From Streptomyces vietnamensis (lineage in GTDB: Bacteria; Actinomycetota; Actinomycetes; Streptomycetales; Streptomycetaceae), in assembly GCF_000830005.1 (NCBI RefSeq), contig NZ_CP010407.1, positions 3,639,001-3,703,000 of the forward strand: a stretch of 64,000 bases of DNA, written 5' to 3'. Shown here in pieces: positions 25,667-32,980 of the stretch. The translations under genes were made by a program, and so were the position numbers. The notes beneath the pieces are model-generated. The model ran no database searches, was not told where the DNA came from, and worked only from the letters and a program-made list of their open reading frames with translations. Position 1 is the stretch's first letter. Every line of letters begins with the position of its first letter.

Positions 25667-26197
25667 TCACGCCCCCTCGTCGCAGCCCTCCGCCAGGGGG
25701 GCCGTCGCGCCGCGGGCCACGTACGTCGTCCAGCGGGTGAGGGCCGAGTCGGGTTCCTGCTTCGCGTAGCGGGTGTAGCCGTCGCCGTAGGTGGGGTCCT
25801 TGGTGTAGCCGACGACGTATGTGCGGCCGGGGCTGAGGACGGGGTACAGGGGGTCGTGGCTCGTGTACCGGCCCTGGGGGTCGCGGCCCACACCCTGGCC
25901 GAGGGTGAGCGTGGCAGGAACCTGGCCCTTCAGGGGCCGCAGGACACGGAGGCGGACACGCTGGATGCCGCCGGGGCCGCCGTCGCCGTCCGGGTCGTAG
26001 CCGACGACCCGGTCGACCGTGGCGTAGGCGAGGTGGCTCATCGCGGCCGGTACGTACTCGTCGTGGGAGAGGTCCGGCAGGCAGAGCGCGTGCACGGGGG
26101 ACGTGCGGGCGGTGAAGGCCTCCGTCGCGGCCCATGCGGTGGCGCCGAGGACGAGCGTCCCGGCGAGGGCGAGACCGGCGATCCTGGTTCGGTTCAT
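25667..26197 (-). CDS. Secreted protein, possible TIMP/netrin-like partner of the protease
   Basis: 176 residues: an N-terminal signal peptide (RTRIAGLALAGTLVLGATAWAA), then a mature domain beginning ALCLPDLSHDEY. Strand-rich segments YATVDRVVGYD, RVRLRVLRPLKGQVP and RTYVVGYTK resemble the beta-barrel of NTR/TIMP-like proteins, in which an N-terminal Cys and a V-x-x-V-x-x-V-x-x-x-x-K-G strand pair are typical; this match is weak. The ATG is two bases after the stop of the metzincin protease gene, so the two are made together. A secreted inhibitor, activator or substrate of the protease would fit; that is inference. Confidence 0.7.
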   Translation of the reverse strand: MNRTRIAGLALAGTLVLGATAWAATEAFTARTSPVHALCLPDLSHDEYVPAAMSHLAYATVDRVVGYDPDGDGGPGGIQRVRLRVLRPLKGQVPATLTLGQGVGRDPQGRYTSHDPLYPVLSPGRTYVVGYTKDPTYGDGYTRYAKQEPDSALTRWTTYVARGATAPLAEGCDEGA

Positions 26198-26199
26198 GG

Positions 26200-26739
26200 T
26201 CACTTCCAGAGCTTGCGGTAGTTCGCCTCGTCGCGCTGCGTGGGCTCCGTCGGCGGGTTGTCGGGGACCTTCGTCCACATCACGGAGGCCCAGGTGTCCG
26301 GCTTGTGGCACAGGCCGAGGGCGTGGCCGAGCTCGTGGACGGCGATGTGCCGACGGGAGTTCCGGTCCTTGTAACGGCCGTCCAGGTAGTACGAGTTCAG
26401 ATAGATGTAGTCGATGCCCGGCTTGCCCTGCCAATAGCCCCCGTGGCCGTCGGCCTTGGAGTAGTCGCGCCATTCCAGGTCGTTGACGCTTCCGGCGTCG
26501 TCGGGAGCGATCTTCACCAGACCGAGCGACCAGGCCCGGTGTGCCCAGGTCAGCGGGTCGTTGTACTTGCTGTCGTCCTCCCAGCGGAGCTCCTTGCCGT
26601 CCACACTGGAGTCCCCGCGCGTCTCGGACTCCCCCGTGACGCACGGCGCGGGACCGGGCTCGGCCCCCGCGGCATGGGGGCTGAGGAGAAGAGCTGCGGC
26701 CAGGACGGCGGCGGCCGTGACGGGACCGGCTGCCTGCAC
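26200..26739 (-). CDS. Secreted metzincin zinc metalloprotease
   Basis: 179 residues from a GTG with GAGGAG six bases upstream. A signal peptide (VTAAAVLAAALLLSPHAAGA) is followed by a small catalytic domain with H135-E136-x-x-H139-x-x-G-x-x-H145 (HELGHALGLCH) and a following Met-turn S-V-M154-W. This is the metzincin signature; size and H-E-x-x-H-A-L-G-L-x-H resemble matrixin-like or snapalysin-like secreted proteases of Streptomyces. A prodomain appears minimal (about 40 residues), with a lone Cys33 that might act as a cysteine switch. It shares an operon with the secreted protein at 25667. Confidence 0.88.
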   Translation of the reverse strand: MQAAGPVTAAAVLAAALLLSPHAAGAEPGPAPCVTGESETRGDSSVDGKELRWEDDSKYNDPLTWAHRAWSLGLVKIAPDDAGSVNDLEWRDYSKADGHGGYWQGKPGIDYIYLNSYYLDGRYKDRNSRRHIAVHELGHALGLCHKPDTWASVMWTKVPDNPPTEPTQRDEANYRKLWK

Positions 26740-26788
26740 GGGGGGCTCCTCACGCGATCCGGAAACGGTCTCGGAGCGTATCCGCAGA

Positions 26789-27235
26789 TCAGGGGCGTGC
26801 GGGCGCGGGTACGCCGTGTGTCAGCCGGACGGACGAGCGCACGCAGGGAAACGTGCCACCAGCCGCGCCGCCCGAGGTGCGGGGGCGGGAGGCGTCGAGG
26901 CGGGTGTCGTTTCCCCGTACGACCGCCTCCGTCGGGGCCTCGCACGTGAGCTTCAGGCCCTTCGCCTCCGGGAGGTGCCCGTACTCGCGGACCAGGTCCT
27001 CCGCCAGGGCCGCCAGGTCCACCGGTTCCCCCGTGGGAGCCGTCGCCCGGTGGCTCGCCAGGAGCAGCAGGTCGTCGGCGAGCGCCTGGAGCCGTACGAC
27101 GCCGGCGGCGGCCTCCCGTACGACGTCGGCTGCGGCCTCCCGTACGGCGGACGGCCAGTCGGTGACCGTCTCCGGGTGCCGCAGGGCCGTCTCCAGCTGG
27201 GCCCGCAACGCCGCGAGGGGGCCACCGTGCACCTG
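26789..27235 (-). pseudogene. Sensor histidine kinase remnant
   Basis: Minus-strand sequence reads GGPLAALRAQLETALRHPE (the dimerisation helix after a lost H-E-L-R-S), then RLQALADDLLLLASH and VDLAALAEDLVREYG: a clear HisKA region. The phospho-accepting His motif is degraded to D-Q-V-H-G-G, there is no input or HAMP part upstream, and the ATPase domain is missing, with only a GGTFPCVRSSVRL-like tail left. So both ends and the middle are deleted. The 26740-26788 gap is the leader of the protease gene. Confidence 0.6.
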
Positions 27236-27420
27236 GTCGCGGACGGGGTCCTCGACCGGCGGCCCGCCGTGGAGTGGATCGTGGCCGACCGGCGGGAGTC
27301 CTGGCCGGCGGGCGCGGTCGAGCGCGTCCTGCGACGGGCCGGGGAGCGGGGGTGGCGGGTGGTCCGGGAGGCGGACGGGATCGTGGTGCTGAGCCGTCAG
27401 CCCGCCGCCCGCGCTCTCAG
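27222..27420 (+). pseudogene. C-terminal remnant of a membrane protein (DUF2079-like)
   Basis: On the plus strand, RPAVEWIVADRRESWPAG, then GAVERVLRRAGERGWRVVREADGIVVLSR, has protein-like composition and resembles the soluble tail of polytopic DUF2079-type proteins of actinobacteria. No start or membrane part remains. It meets the histidine-kinase remnant head-to-head at about 27.23 kb and its end overlaps the 3' end of the acyl-CoA ligase gene. The parent assignment is tentative. Confidence 0.4.
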
Positions 27421-29001
27421 CTCCCCCTTCACCACCTTCCCGCTCGCGTTCCTCGGCAGCTCCGGCACGAACTCGACCTCCCTCGGGACCTTGTAGTTCG
27501 CCATCTCGCGGCGCGACCAGGCGATGACGTCGTCGGCCGTCAGGGTCGAACCCGGCCGCCGGACCGCGAAGGCCTTGCCGACCTCGCCGAGGCGCGGGTC
27601 GGGGATGCCGATGACGGCGACGTCCGCGATGTCGGGGTGGAGGCCGAGGCGTTGCTCGATCTCGGCCGGGTAGGCGTTGAAGCCGCCGACGATGAACATG
27701 TCCTTCAGGCGGTCGGTGATCCTCAGGTTCCCCGCCTCGTCCAGGACGCCGATGTCTCCCGTGTGCAGCCAGCCGTCCGCGTCGATCGCCGCCGCCGTCG
27801 CCTCCTCGTCCTCGAAGTAGCCCCGCATCACGTTGTGGCCGCGGACCAGGACTTCGCCGGAGTCGGAGAGGCGGAGTTCCGTGCCGGGGATCGGGCGGCC
27901 CGAGGTCGTGGCGATCGTCTCGTCCGGGTCGTCGCGGCGGCACATCGTGACGATGCCGCTCGCCTCCGAGAGGCCGTACGCGGTGAGGACCGTGGCCACG
28001 CCCAGTTCGGTGCGGAGGCGTTCGACGAGCCGGAGCGGGACGACGGCCGCGCCCGTCACGACGAGGCGGAGGGTGGAGAGCTCGTGCCCGGCGCGGGCCG
28101 GGTGGTCCAGGAGGGACTGGTGGAGGGTGGGCGGGCCGGGGAGGACGGTGATGCGTTCGGCGGCGATGTTGGCGAGGACGGTGTCCACGGTGAAGACGGA
28201 CTGCGGGACGATCACCGCGCCCCGCATGAGGCAGGCGAGGATGCCGGCCTTGTAGCCGAAGGTGTGGAAGAAGGGGTTGACCACGAGGTAGCGGTCGCCC
28301 TCCGTCAGGCCGGCGAGCTCGGACCAGATCGCGAAGCAGCGCAGGGACTGGGCGTGGCTGATGACGGCGCCCTTGGGGCGGCCGGTGGTGCCGGAGGTGT
28401 AGATGATGTCGGAGGGGGCGTCGGGGTCGATGCCGTCGGCGCGGGCGCGGACCCGGGCGGCCGGGATGCCGTCGCCAGCCGCGAGGAAGGACTTCCAGGT
28501 CGTCCAGCCCGGCTCGTCGGGGGCGGTGTCGCCGAGGACCACCACCCGTTCCAGGTCGGGGAGTTCGATGCCCGAGCGGCGCAGGGAGGCCACGTACGAG
28601 GTGCCGAGGAAGGTGCCGGTGACGAAGAGCAGCCTGGCCCGGGAGCGCCGGAGGACGTCGGCGGCCTCGGTGCCCTTGAAGCGGGTGTTCAGGGGGACCA
28701 GGACCGCTCCGGCGGTGACCGCGCCGAGGGCGGAGACGATCCAGTCGAGGGTGTTGGGGGCCCAGATCGCGACCCGGTCCCCGCCGCGCATCCCGGTGGC
28801 GAGGCAGGCGGCGGCCGCCCGTTCGACGCGTGCGCCGAGCTCGGCGTACGTGACGCGGACGCGGCCGTCGACGACGGCCTCCCGCTCCCCGTACCGCTCG
28901 GCCGCCGTCCGTACGAGCCCGGGGATCGTGCCCCACTCCAGATCGCCGCGCAGGTCGCCGCGCAGGTCACCGCCCGGCTCCATGTCCATGTCCACGTCCA
29001 T
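27397..29001 (-). CDS. AMP-dependent acyl-CoA synthetase (FadD3-like)
   Basis: 534 residues of the ANL superfamily. AMP-binding motif IIYTSGTTGRPKG at 199-211, YGLSEASGI, then GWLHTGDIG and the C-terminal NASGKVVKGELR catalytic lysine. The overall look is that of FadD3-type ligases, which activate polycyclic or medium-chain acids as CoA thioesters; this would be the pathway entry step. The N-terminus carries a small duplication (GDLRGDLRGDLEW). It is divergent from the thiolase operon, with operators E and E2 in the gap. Part of its 3' end overlaps a plus-strand gene remnant. Confidence 0.9.
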   Translation of the reverse strand: MDVDMDMEPGGDLRGDLRGDLEWGTIPGLVRTAAERYGEREAVVDGRVRVTYAELGARVERAAAACLATGMRGGDRVAIWAPNTLDWIVSALGAVTAGAVLVPLNTRFKGTEAADVLRRSRARLLFVTGTFLGTSYVASLRRSGIELPDLERVVVLGDTAPDEPGWTTWKSFLAAGDGIPAARVRARADGIDPDAPSDIIYTSGTTGRPKGAVISHAQSLRCFAIWSELAGLTEGDRYLVVNPFFHTFGYKAGILACLMRGAVIVPQSVFTVDTVLANIAAERITVLPGPPTLHQSLLDHPARAGHELSTLRLVVTGAAVVPLRLVERLRTELGVATVLTAYGLSEASGIVTMCRRDDPDETIATTSGRPIPGTELRLSDSGEVLVRGHNVMRGYFEDEEATAAAIDADGWLHTGDIGVLDEAGNLRITDRLKDMFIVGGFNAYPAEIEQRLGLHPDIADVAVIGIPDPRLGEVGKAFAVRRPGSTLTADDVIAWSRREMANYKVPREVEFVPELPRNASGKVVKGELRARAAG

Positions 29002-29017
29002 GCCCCACCTCCCTGTA

Positions 29018-29034
29018 GCTGACTATCCGTCAGA
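29018..29034. promoter_or_regulatory. Regulon operator, site E
   Basis: GCTGACTATCCGTCAGA: 12 of 14 arm bases match. It is 17-33 bases upstream of the acyl-CoA synthetase start at 29001. Confidence 0.65.
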
Positions 29035-29044
29035 TTAGTTGTAG

Positions 29045-29061
29045 CCTGACGCGCTGTCAGC
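29045..29061. promoter_or_regulatory. Regulon operator, site E2
   Basis: CCTGACGCGCTGTCAGC: 11 of 14 arm bases match. It is 25-41 bases upstream of the thiolase start at 29086. E and E2 together cover the divergent promoter region. Confidence 0.62.
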
Positions 29062-29085
29062 AGTGCTGCCCCAGGAGGAGGTTCG

Positions 29086-30228
29086 GTGCTCAAGGACGCC
29101 ACGGCCATCGTCGGGATAGGACAGACACCCTTCGCGAAACAGCTCCCCGAGACCGAGAAGGCCCTCGCCTGCCGGGCGATCCTCGCCGCTCTCGACGACG
29201 CCGGGATCGACCCCTCCGAGGTCGACGCCTTCGCCTCGTACACGATGGAGGAGACCGACGAGGTCGAGGTGGCGAAGGCCATCGGGGCCGGTGACGTCAC
29301 CTTCTTCAGCAAGGTGGGGTACGGAGGGGGCGGCTCCTGCGCCACCGTCGGGCACCTCGCCGCCGCCGTCGCCACGGGCCAGGCCTCCGTCGGCGTCGCC
29401 TGGCGGTCCCGGAAGCGGGGCAGCGGCCCCCGCCCCTGGAAGAACACCGCCGTCCAGCTGCCCACCCCGGGACAGTGGACCCGGCCCTTCGGGCTGCTCC
29501 GCCCCGCCGACGAGATCGGCATGCTCGCCCGCCGCTACATGCACGAGTACGGCGCCACCCGCGACCACCTCTTCAACGTCGCCCTGGCCTGCCGCAACCG
29601 CGCCAACCAGAACCCCGCCGCGATCATGTACGAGCGGCCGCTGACCCGCGAGATGTACATGACCGCCCGCTGGATCAGCGAACCCCTCTGCCTCTTCGAC
29701 AACTGCCTGGAGACCGACGGGGCGCTCGCCTGCGTCATCGTCTCCGCCGAGCGCGCCCGCGACTGCCGGCAGAAGCCCGTCTACGTGCACTCCGCCGCCC
29801 AGGGCCTGCCCGCCCAGCACCACGGCATGGTCAACTACTGGAACGACGACCCGCTCTCCGGCCCCGCCTGGACCGCCGCCCGCCACCTCTGGAAGCAGGC
29901 CGACTTCGGCCCCGCCGACGTGGACGTCGCCCAGATCTACGACGCCTTCACCCCGCTCGTCCCGCTCTCCCTGGAGGGCTACGGCTTCTGCGGACGAGGA
30001 GAAGGGGGCGCCTTCACCGAGGGCGGCGCCCTGGAGATCGGCGGACGGCTGCCGCTCAACACCGGCGGCGGCGGGCTCTCGGAGGCGTACGTGCACGGCT
30101 TCAACCTCATCAACGAGGGCGTGAAGCAGCTCCGCGGCACCTCCACCGCCCAGGTCCCCGACGCGGCCACCTGCCTGGTCACGGCGGGCGAGGGCGTCCC
30201 CACATCGGCCATCCTGCTGCGATCCTGA
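29086..30228 (+). CDS. Thiolase-like lipid-transfer protein (Ltp2-type)
   Basis: 380 residues from a GTG after AGGAGGAGG. The thiolase fold is clear: IVGIGQTPFAK start, SKVGYGGGGSCATVGHLAAAV, YDAFTPLVPLSLEGYGFCGRGEGG, and the NTGGGGLSEAYVHG motif. The thiolase nucleophilic Cys loop is altered, as in Ltp1/Ltp2-type proteins, which act as retro-aldolases with a DUF35 partner in steroid side-chain degradation. Exactly such a DUF35 gene follows after a 15-base gap. It should release a short acyl unit from a beta-hydroxyacyl-CoA. It belongs to the palindrome regulon. Confidence 0.88.
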   Translation: MLKDATAIVGIGQTPFAKQLPETEKALACRAILAALDDAGIDPSEVDAFASYTMEETDEVEVAKAIGAGDVTFFSKVGYGGGGSCATVGHLAAAVATGQASVGVAWRSRKRGSGPRPWKNTAVQLPTPGQWTRPFGLLRPADEIGMLARRYMHEYGATRDHLFNVALACRNRANQNPAAIMYERPLTREMYMTARWISEPLCLFDNCLETDGALACVIVSAERARDCRQKPVYVHSAAQGLPAQHHGMVNYWNDDPLSGPAWTAARHLWKQADFGPADVDVAQIYDAFTPLVPLSLEGYGFCGRGEGGAFTEGGALEIGGRLPLNTGGGGLSEAYVHGFNLINEGVKQLRGTSTAQVPDAATCLVTAGEGVPTSAILLRS

Positions 30229-30243
30229 GGAGTTGATCCCGTC

Positions 30244-30675
30244 ATGCTGACACCGGTCGTCGACGAGGACGGCGCCCCCTTCTGGGAGTACGCCGCCCGA
30301 GGTGAGCTCCGCGTCCAGGCCTGCGCGGCCCCCGACTGCGGCGAGCTCCGCTTCCCGCCCCGCCCCTGCTGCCCGCACTGCCGCTCCTTCGACAGCGAGT
30401 GGCGGCTCATGTCCGGACGCGGCCGGATCTGGTCGTACGTCCTCCCCCACCCGCCGCTCCTGCCGGAGTACGCCGCCCAGGCCCCGTACAACGCCGTCCT
30501 CGTCGAGCTGCTCGACGACCCCCGCATCCGCCTCGTCGGGAACGTCGTCGCCGCCCCCGACGCACCCCTGAACTCGCTCGACCCGGCCCGGCTGCGCATC
30601 GGCGCCCCCGTACGGGTCGCCTTCACCGAGGTCGACGGCGTCACCGTCCCCCGCTGGCTCCTGGAGCGCGCATGA
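30244..30675 (+). CDS. Zn-ribbon/OB-fold DUF35 protein, partner of the thiolase
   Basis: 143 residues. An N-terminal rubredoxin-like zinc ribbon (C27, C32, C42 or C43, C46 in CAAPDC...PCCPHC) is followed by an OB-fold (GRIWSYVLPHPPLLPEYA, IGAPVRVAFTEVDG). DUF35 proteins bind Ltp2-type thiolases and complete their active site by holding the CoA portion. The start has AGGAG upstream. Its TGA overlaps the enoyl-CoA hydratase ATG by four bases (30672-30675), so the three genes are one coupled operon. Confidence 0.9.
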   Translation: MLTPVVDEDGAPFWEYAARGELRVQACAAPDCGELRFPPRPCCPHCRSFDSEWRLMSGRGRIWSYVLPHPPLLPEYAAQAPYNAVLVELLDDPRIRLVGNVVAAPDAPLNSLDPARLRIGAPVRVAFTEVDGVTVPRWLLERA

Positions 30676-31448
30676 GCATCCGCGTCGAGCGCGACAAGGA
30701 GACCGGGGTCGCGGTCGTCACCCTCGACCGGCCCGAGAAGCACAACTCCGTCACCCTGGAGATGGCCCGTGAACTCACCGCCGTCTGGCGGGGGTTCCGG
30801 TACGAGGACGAGATCCGGGCGATCGTCGTCACCGGGGCCGGCGGGCGGGCCTTCTGCACGGGCATCGACCGGGACGACGCCGGAAGGGTGCCGCAGCCCT
30901 CCTCCCCGTACACGATCGACGACCCCCTGCTCGCCATCGGCCCCAAGGCGAACGACCTGTGGAAGCCGGTGATCGCCGCCGTCGAGGGCATGGCCTGCGG
31001 CGGGGCCTTCTACCTGCTCGGCGAGGCGGAGTTCCTGATCGCGGGCGAGAGCGCCACCTTCTTCGACCCGCACACCACGTACGGGATGGTCTCCGCCTTC
31101 GAGACCGTCCACATGGCCCAGAAGATGCCGTACGGGGAAATCGCCCGGATGGCCCTCATGGGCACCGCCGAACGGGTCTCCGCCCGGCGCGCGTACGAGA
31201 CGGGCCTGGTCAGCGAGGTGACGGAGCCGGGAGGCGCGCTCGACGCCGCCCGCGCGGCCGCCGCCGTCATCGCCTCCTGCCCGACGGAGGCCGTCCAGGG
31301 CACGGTCCGGGCCCTCTGGTCCACCAAGGACGCCTCCCGCGCCCCGGCCCTCGCGCAGGCCCCGCATCTGGTGACGCTCGGGAACCTGCCGGCGGACCGG
31401 CAGGGCGAGCTGTTCACCCGAAGGAGCGGCGCGTACCGGCTCCGGTAG
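30672..31448 (+). CDS. Enoyl-CoA hydratase/isomerase family protein
   Basis: 258 residues with the crotonase fold: VAVVTLDRPEKHNSVT at the N-terminus, AIVVTGAGGRAFCTGID (oxyanion-hole strand), and CGGAFYLLGEAEFLIAGESATF. The usual glutamates of enoyl-CoA hydratase are not evident at their normal positions, so it may act as a hydrolase or ring-opening crotonase rather than a simple hydratase. Third gene of the thiolase/DUF35 operon, translation coupled. Such a set is typical of side-chain or ring degradation of steroid-like acids. Confidence 0.87.
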   Translation: MSIRVERDKETGVAVVTLDRPEKHNSVTLEMARELTAVWRGFRYEDEIRAIVVTGAGGRAFCTGIDRDDAGRVPQPSSPYTIDDPLLAIGPKANDLWKPVIAAVEGMACGGAFYLLGEAEFLIAGESATFFDPHTTYGMVSAFETVHMAQKMPYGEIARMALMGTAERVSARRAYETGLVSEVTEPGGALDAARAAAAVIASCPTEAVQGTVRALWSTKDASRAPALAQAPHLVTLGNLPADRQGELFTRRSGAYRLR

Positions 31449-31451
31449 CGG

Positions 31452-31612
31452 ATGCAACGGTCTGTCCCGAGGGACCGGGCATCGGCGCCGGGGCCTACAG
31501 GGACTTCTCCGGCGGCGCGCCGGTGAAGATCACCGGCGTGGACCCTCCGGTCGCCGACGAGGACAACCTCCGCACGACGCTGATCCGCTGGAACCGAGCC
31601 CCGCCGGGACTA
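31452..31612 (+). pseudogene. Possible coding remnant after the hydratase gene
   Basis: In a different frame from the hydratase, the plus strand reads GIGAGAYRDFSGGAPVKI and DEDNLRTTLIRWNRA without a start codon. It could be the tail of a lost gene or chance; the stretch otherwise holds nothing I can support. Confidence 0.2.
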
Positions 31613-32188
31613 CTTCTTCCGCACGTCGTACACGTAGCAGTTCTTGACCTTGCCGACGGCCTTCGGGGTCTTCATCGCGACCTCGAAGGTCTTGTCCTCG
31701 TAGGCCCCGACGGTGACGACGGTCGTGACCGAGTCGACCGCCGAACCCGTGACCCCCTTGAACTCCAGGGTCACCTCGTACGTCCCCTCGAGGGCGTCGT
31801 GCGAGGTGATCTTCAGCGTCGACGTGGTGTCCGCCTTGCGGGCGGGCTTCCCCCTGCGCTTCTTCTGGGCCGGCTTCACGCAGTCGACGACCACGACCTC
31901 GACCTGCGCGGACGTGGGGGACGGGCTGGCGGTGACCGTGGATCCGCCGGAGGAGGAGCCCGCACCGTCGTAGTCGTCGTTGCCCTGCTCGTCGCTGGAG
32001 CAGCCGCCCCCCGAATCGTCGTCGTCGGAGTCCGAGTGGCTCCGGCTCTTGCTCTTGCCGCTCTTGCTCTTCCCGCTGCCGCCGCTGCTGCCGTGGCCGC
32101 CGTGGCCGCCCTTCCCGGTGTGGAAACCGGTCAGCGCGAGGACCACCACCGTGAGCGTCGCCGCGAGCTTCAGACGTGTCCGTACCAT
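31610..32188 (-). CDS. Secreted protein with Ser/Asp-rich linker
   Basis: 192 residues. Signal peptide MVRTRLKLAATLTVVVLALTG, then a long low-complexity section rich in Gly, Ser, Lys and Asp (for example DSDSDDDDSGGG), then a C-terminal strand-rich domain (TYEVTLEFKGVTGS, YEDKTFEVAM) with two cysteines (C in VVVDCVKP and KNCYVYD) likely paired. The composition suggests a cell-wall or extracellular protein in which the linker spaces the domain from the surface. No family assigned. It faces the DUF-free insert between the hydratase and afsK regions. Confidence 0.75.
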   Translation of the reverse strand: MVRTRLKLAATLTVVVLALTGFHTGKGGHGGHGSSGGSGKSKSGKSKSRSHSDSDDDDSGGGCSSDEQGNDDYDGAGSSSGGSTVTASPSPTSAQVEVVVVDCVKPAQKKRRGKPARKADTTSTLKITSHDALEGTYEVTLEFKGVTGSAVDSVTTVVTVGAYEDKTFEVAMKTPKAVGKVKNCYVYDVRKK

Positions 32189-32316
32189 CGCCGCGCACCC
32201 CGTCCTGTCTGTCGTGTCCGCGCCACCCTAGCGGGGCCGCCGTCCCACCTGGCGGGCCCCCCTCACCCGGCGTAGCGTCGGGAACGAGAGCCGGACCACC
32301 GAGGAGGCCCGCATCG

Positions 32317-32964
32317 ATGATTCGCAACATCGCCGGCTCCGTCCTGGCTCTCGCCGGAGCGACGGCCGCCGTCTGGAGCCCCTTCCGTGCCTGGTACGAC
32401 GGCCGTCACGGGCGCGACTTCGCCATCGACGACCTGTTCACCGGCATCACCGACGCCAAGGCCGACGTCCTGGGCTCGATCCTGCTGCCCTTCGCCTTCG
32501 CCGCCCTCGTCGCCCTCGTCGGCGTACTCCTCCGCTCCCGCCTGCTCGTCGCCCTCGCCGGGCTCGTCGTCCTCGGCTTCGCCATCCTGTGGATGGTGCG
32601 GGTCGGCGAGGCGGAGGGCAGCCTCACGATCGACGCCGACGGCACGGGGCTCGGCGAGGGGGTCGCGATGGCCTTCGGCGGCGGGGTGCTGCTGCTCCTC
32701 GGCGCGCTCGTGATGTCGGGCCGGAGGCGTCAGGTCCACCGGGTGGACCTGGGACCTCGTGCCCCTGCGACTCCGGCGCCTCCCGTGGCTCCGGTGCCCC
32801 CGATGCATCCGGAGCCCCCGATGCATCCCGAGCCCCCGGTGTATCCGGAGCCCCCGGTGCATCCGGCGCCTCCGGTGCCTCCCGTGGCCGGCGAGACCCT
32901 CACGGGGCCGCCCCTGGAGGACGGCCCCGAGGGGTCCGGCCGGGCCGGGCCCGACCGGACCTAG
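32317..32964 (+). CDS. Membrane protein with Pro-rich C-terminal tail
   Basis: 215 residues from an ATG with GAGGAGG (32301-32307). Four hydrophobic helices: RNIAGSVLALAGATAAVW, LLPFAFAALVALVGVLL, RLLVALAGLVVLGFAILWMV, and MAFGGGVLLLLGALVM. The tail has repeats of the form PMHPEPPMHPEPPVYPEPP, a flexible proline-rich arm. It ends 16 bases from the afsK stop, convergent. In S. coelicolor a gene lies between afsK and afsS; this may be its counterpart, but the identity is not certain. Confidence 0.75.
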   Translation: MIRNIAGSVLALAGATAAVWSPFRAWYDGRHGRDFAIDDLFTGITDAKADVLGSILLPFAFAALVALVGVLLRSRLLVALAGLVVLGFAILWMVRVGEAEGSLTIDADGTGLGEGVAMAFGGGVLLLLGALVMSGRRRQVHRVDLGPRAPATPAPPVAPVPPMHPEPPMHPEPPVYPEPPVHPAPPVPPVAGETLTGPPLEDGPEGSGRAGPDRT

Positions 32965-32980
32965 GCGGACCCAGGCGGGC

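Noticed and set aside
30959..32275. Long plus-strand ORF over the hydratase gene
   Set aside because: It is in another frame and has Arg/Gly-rich shadow composition; only 31452-31612 has any protein-like look.
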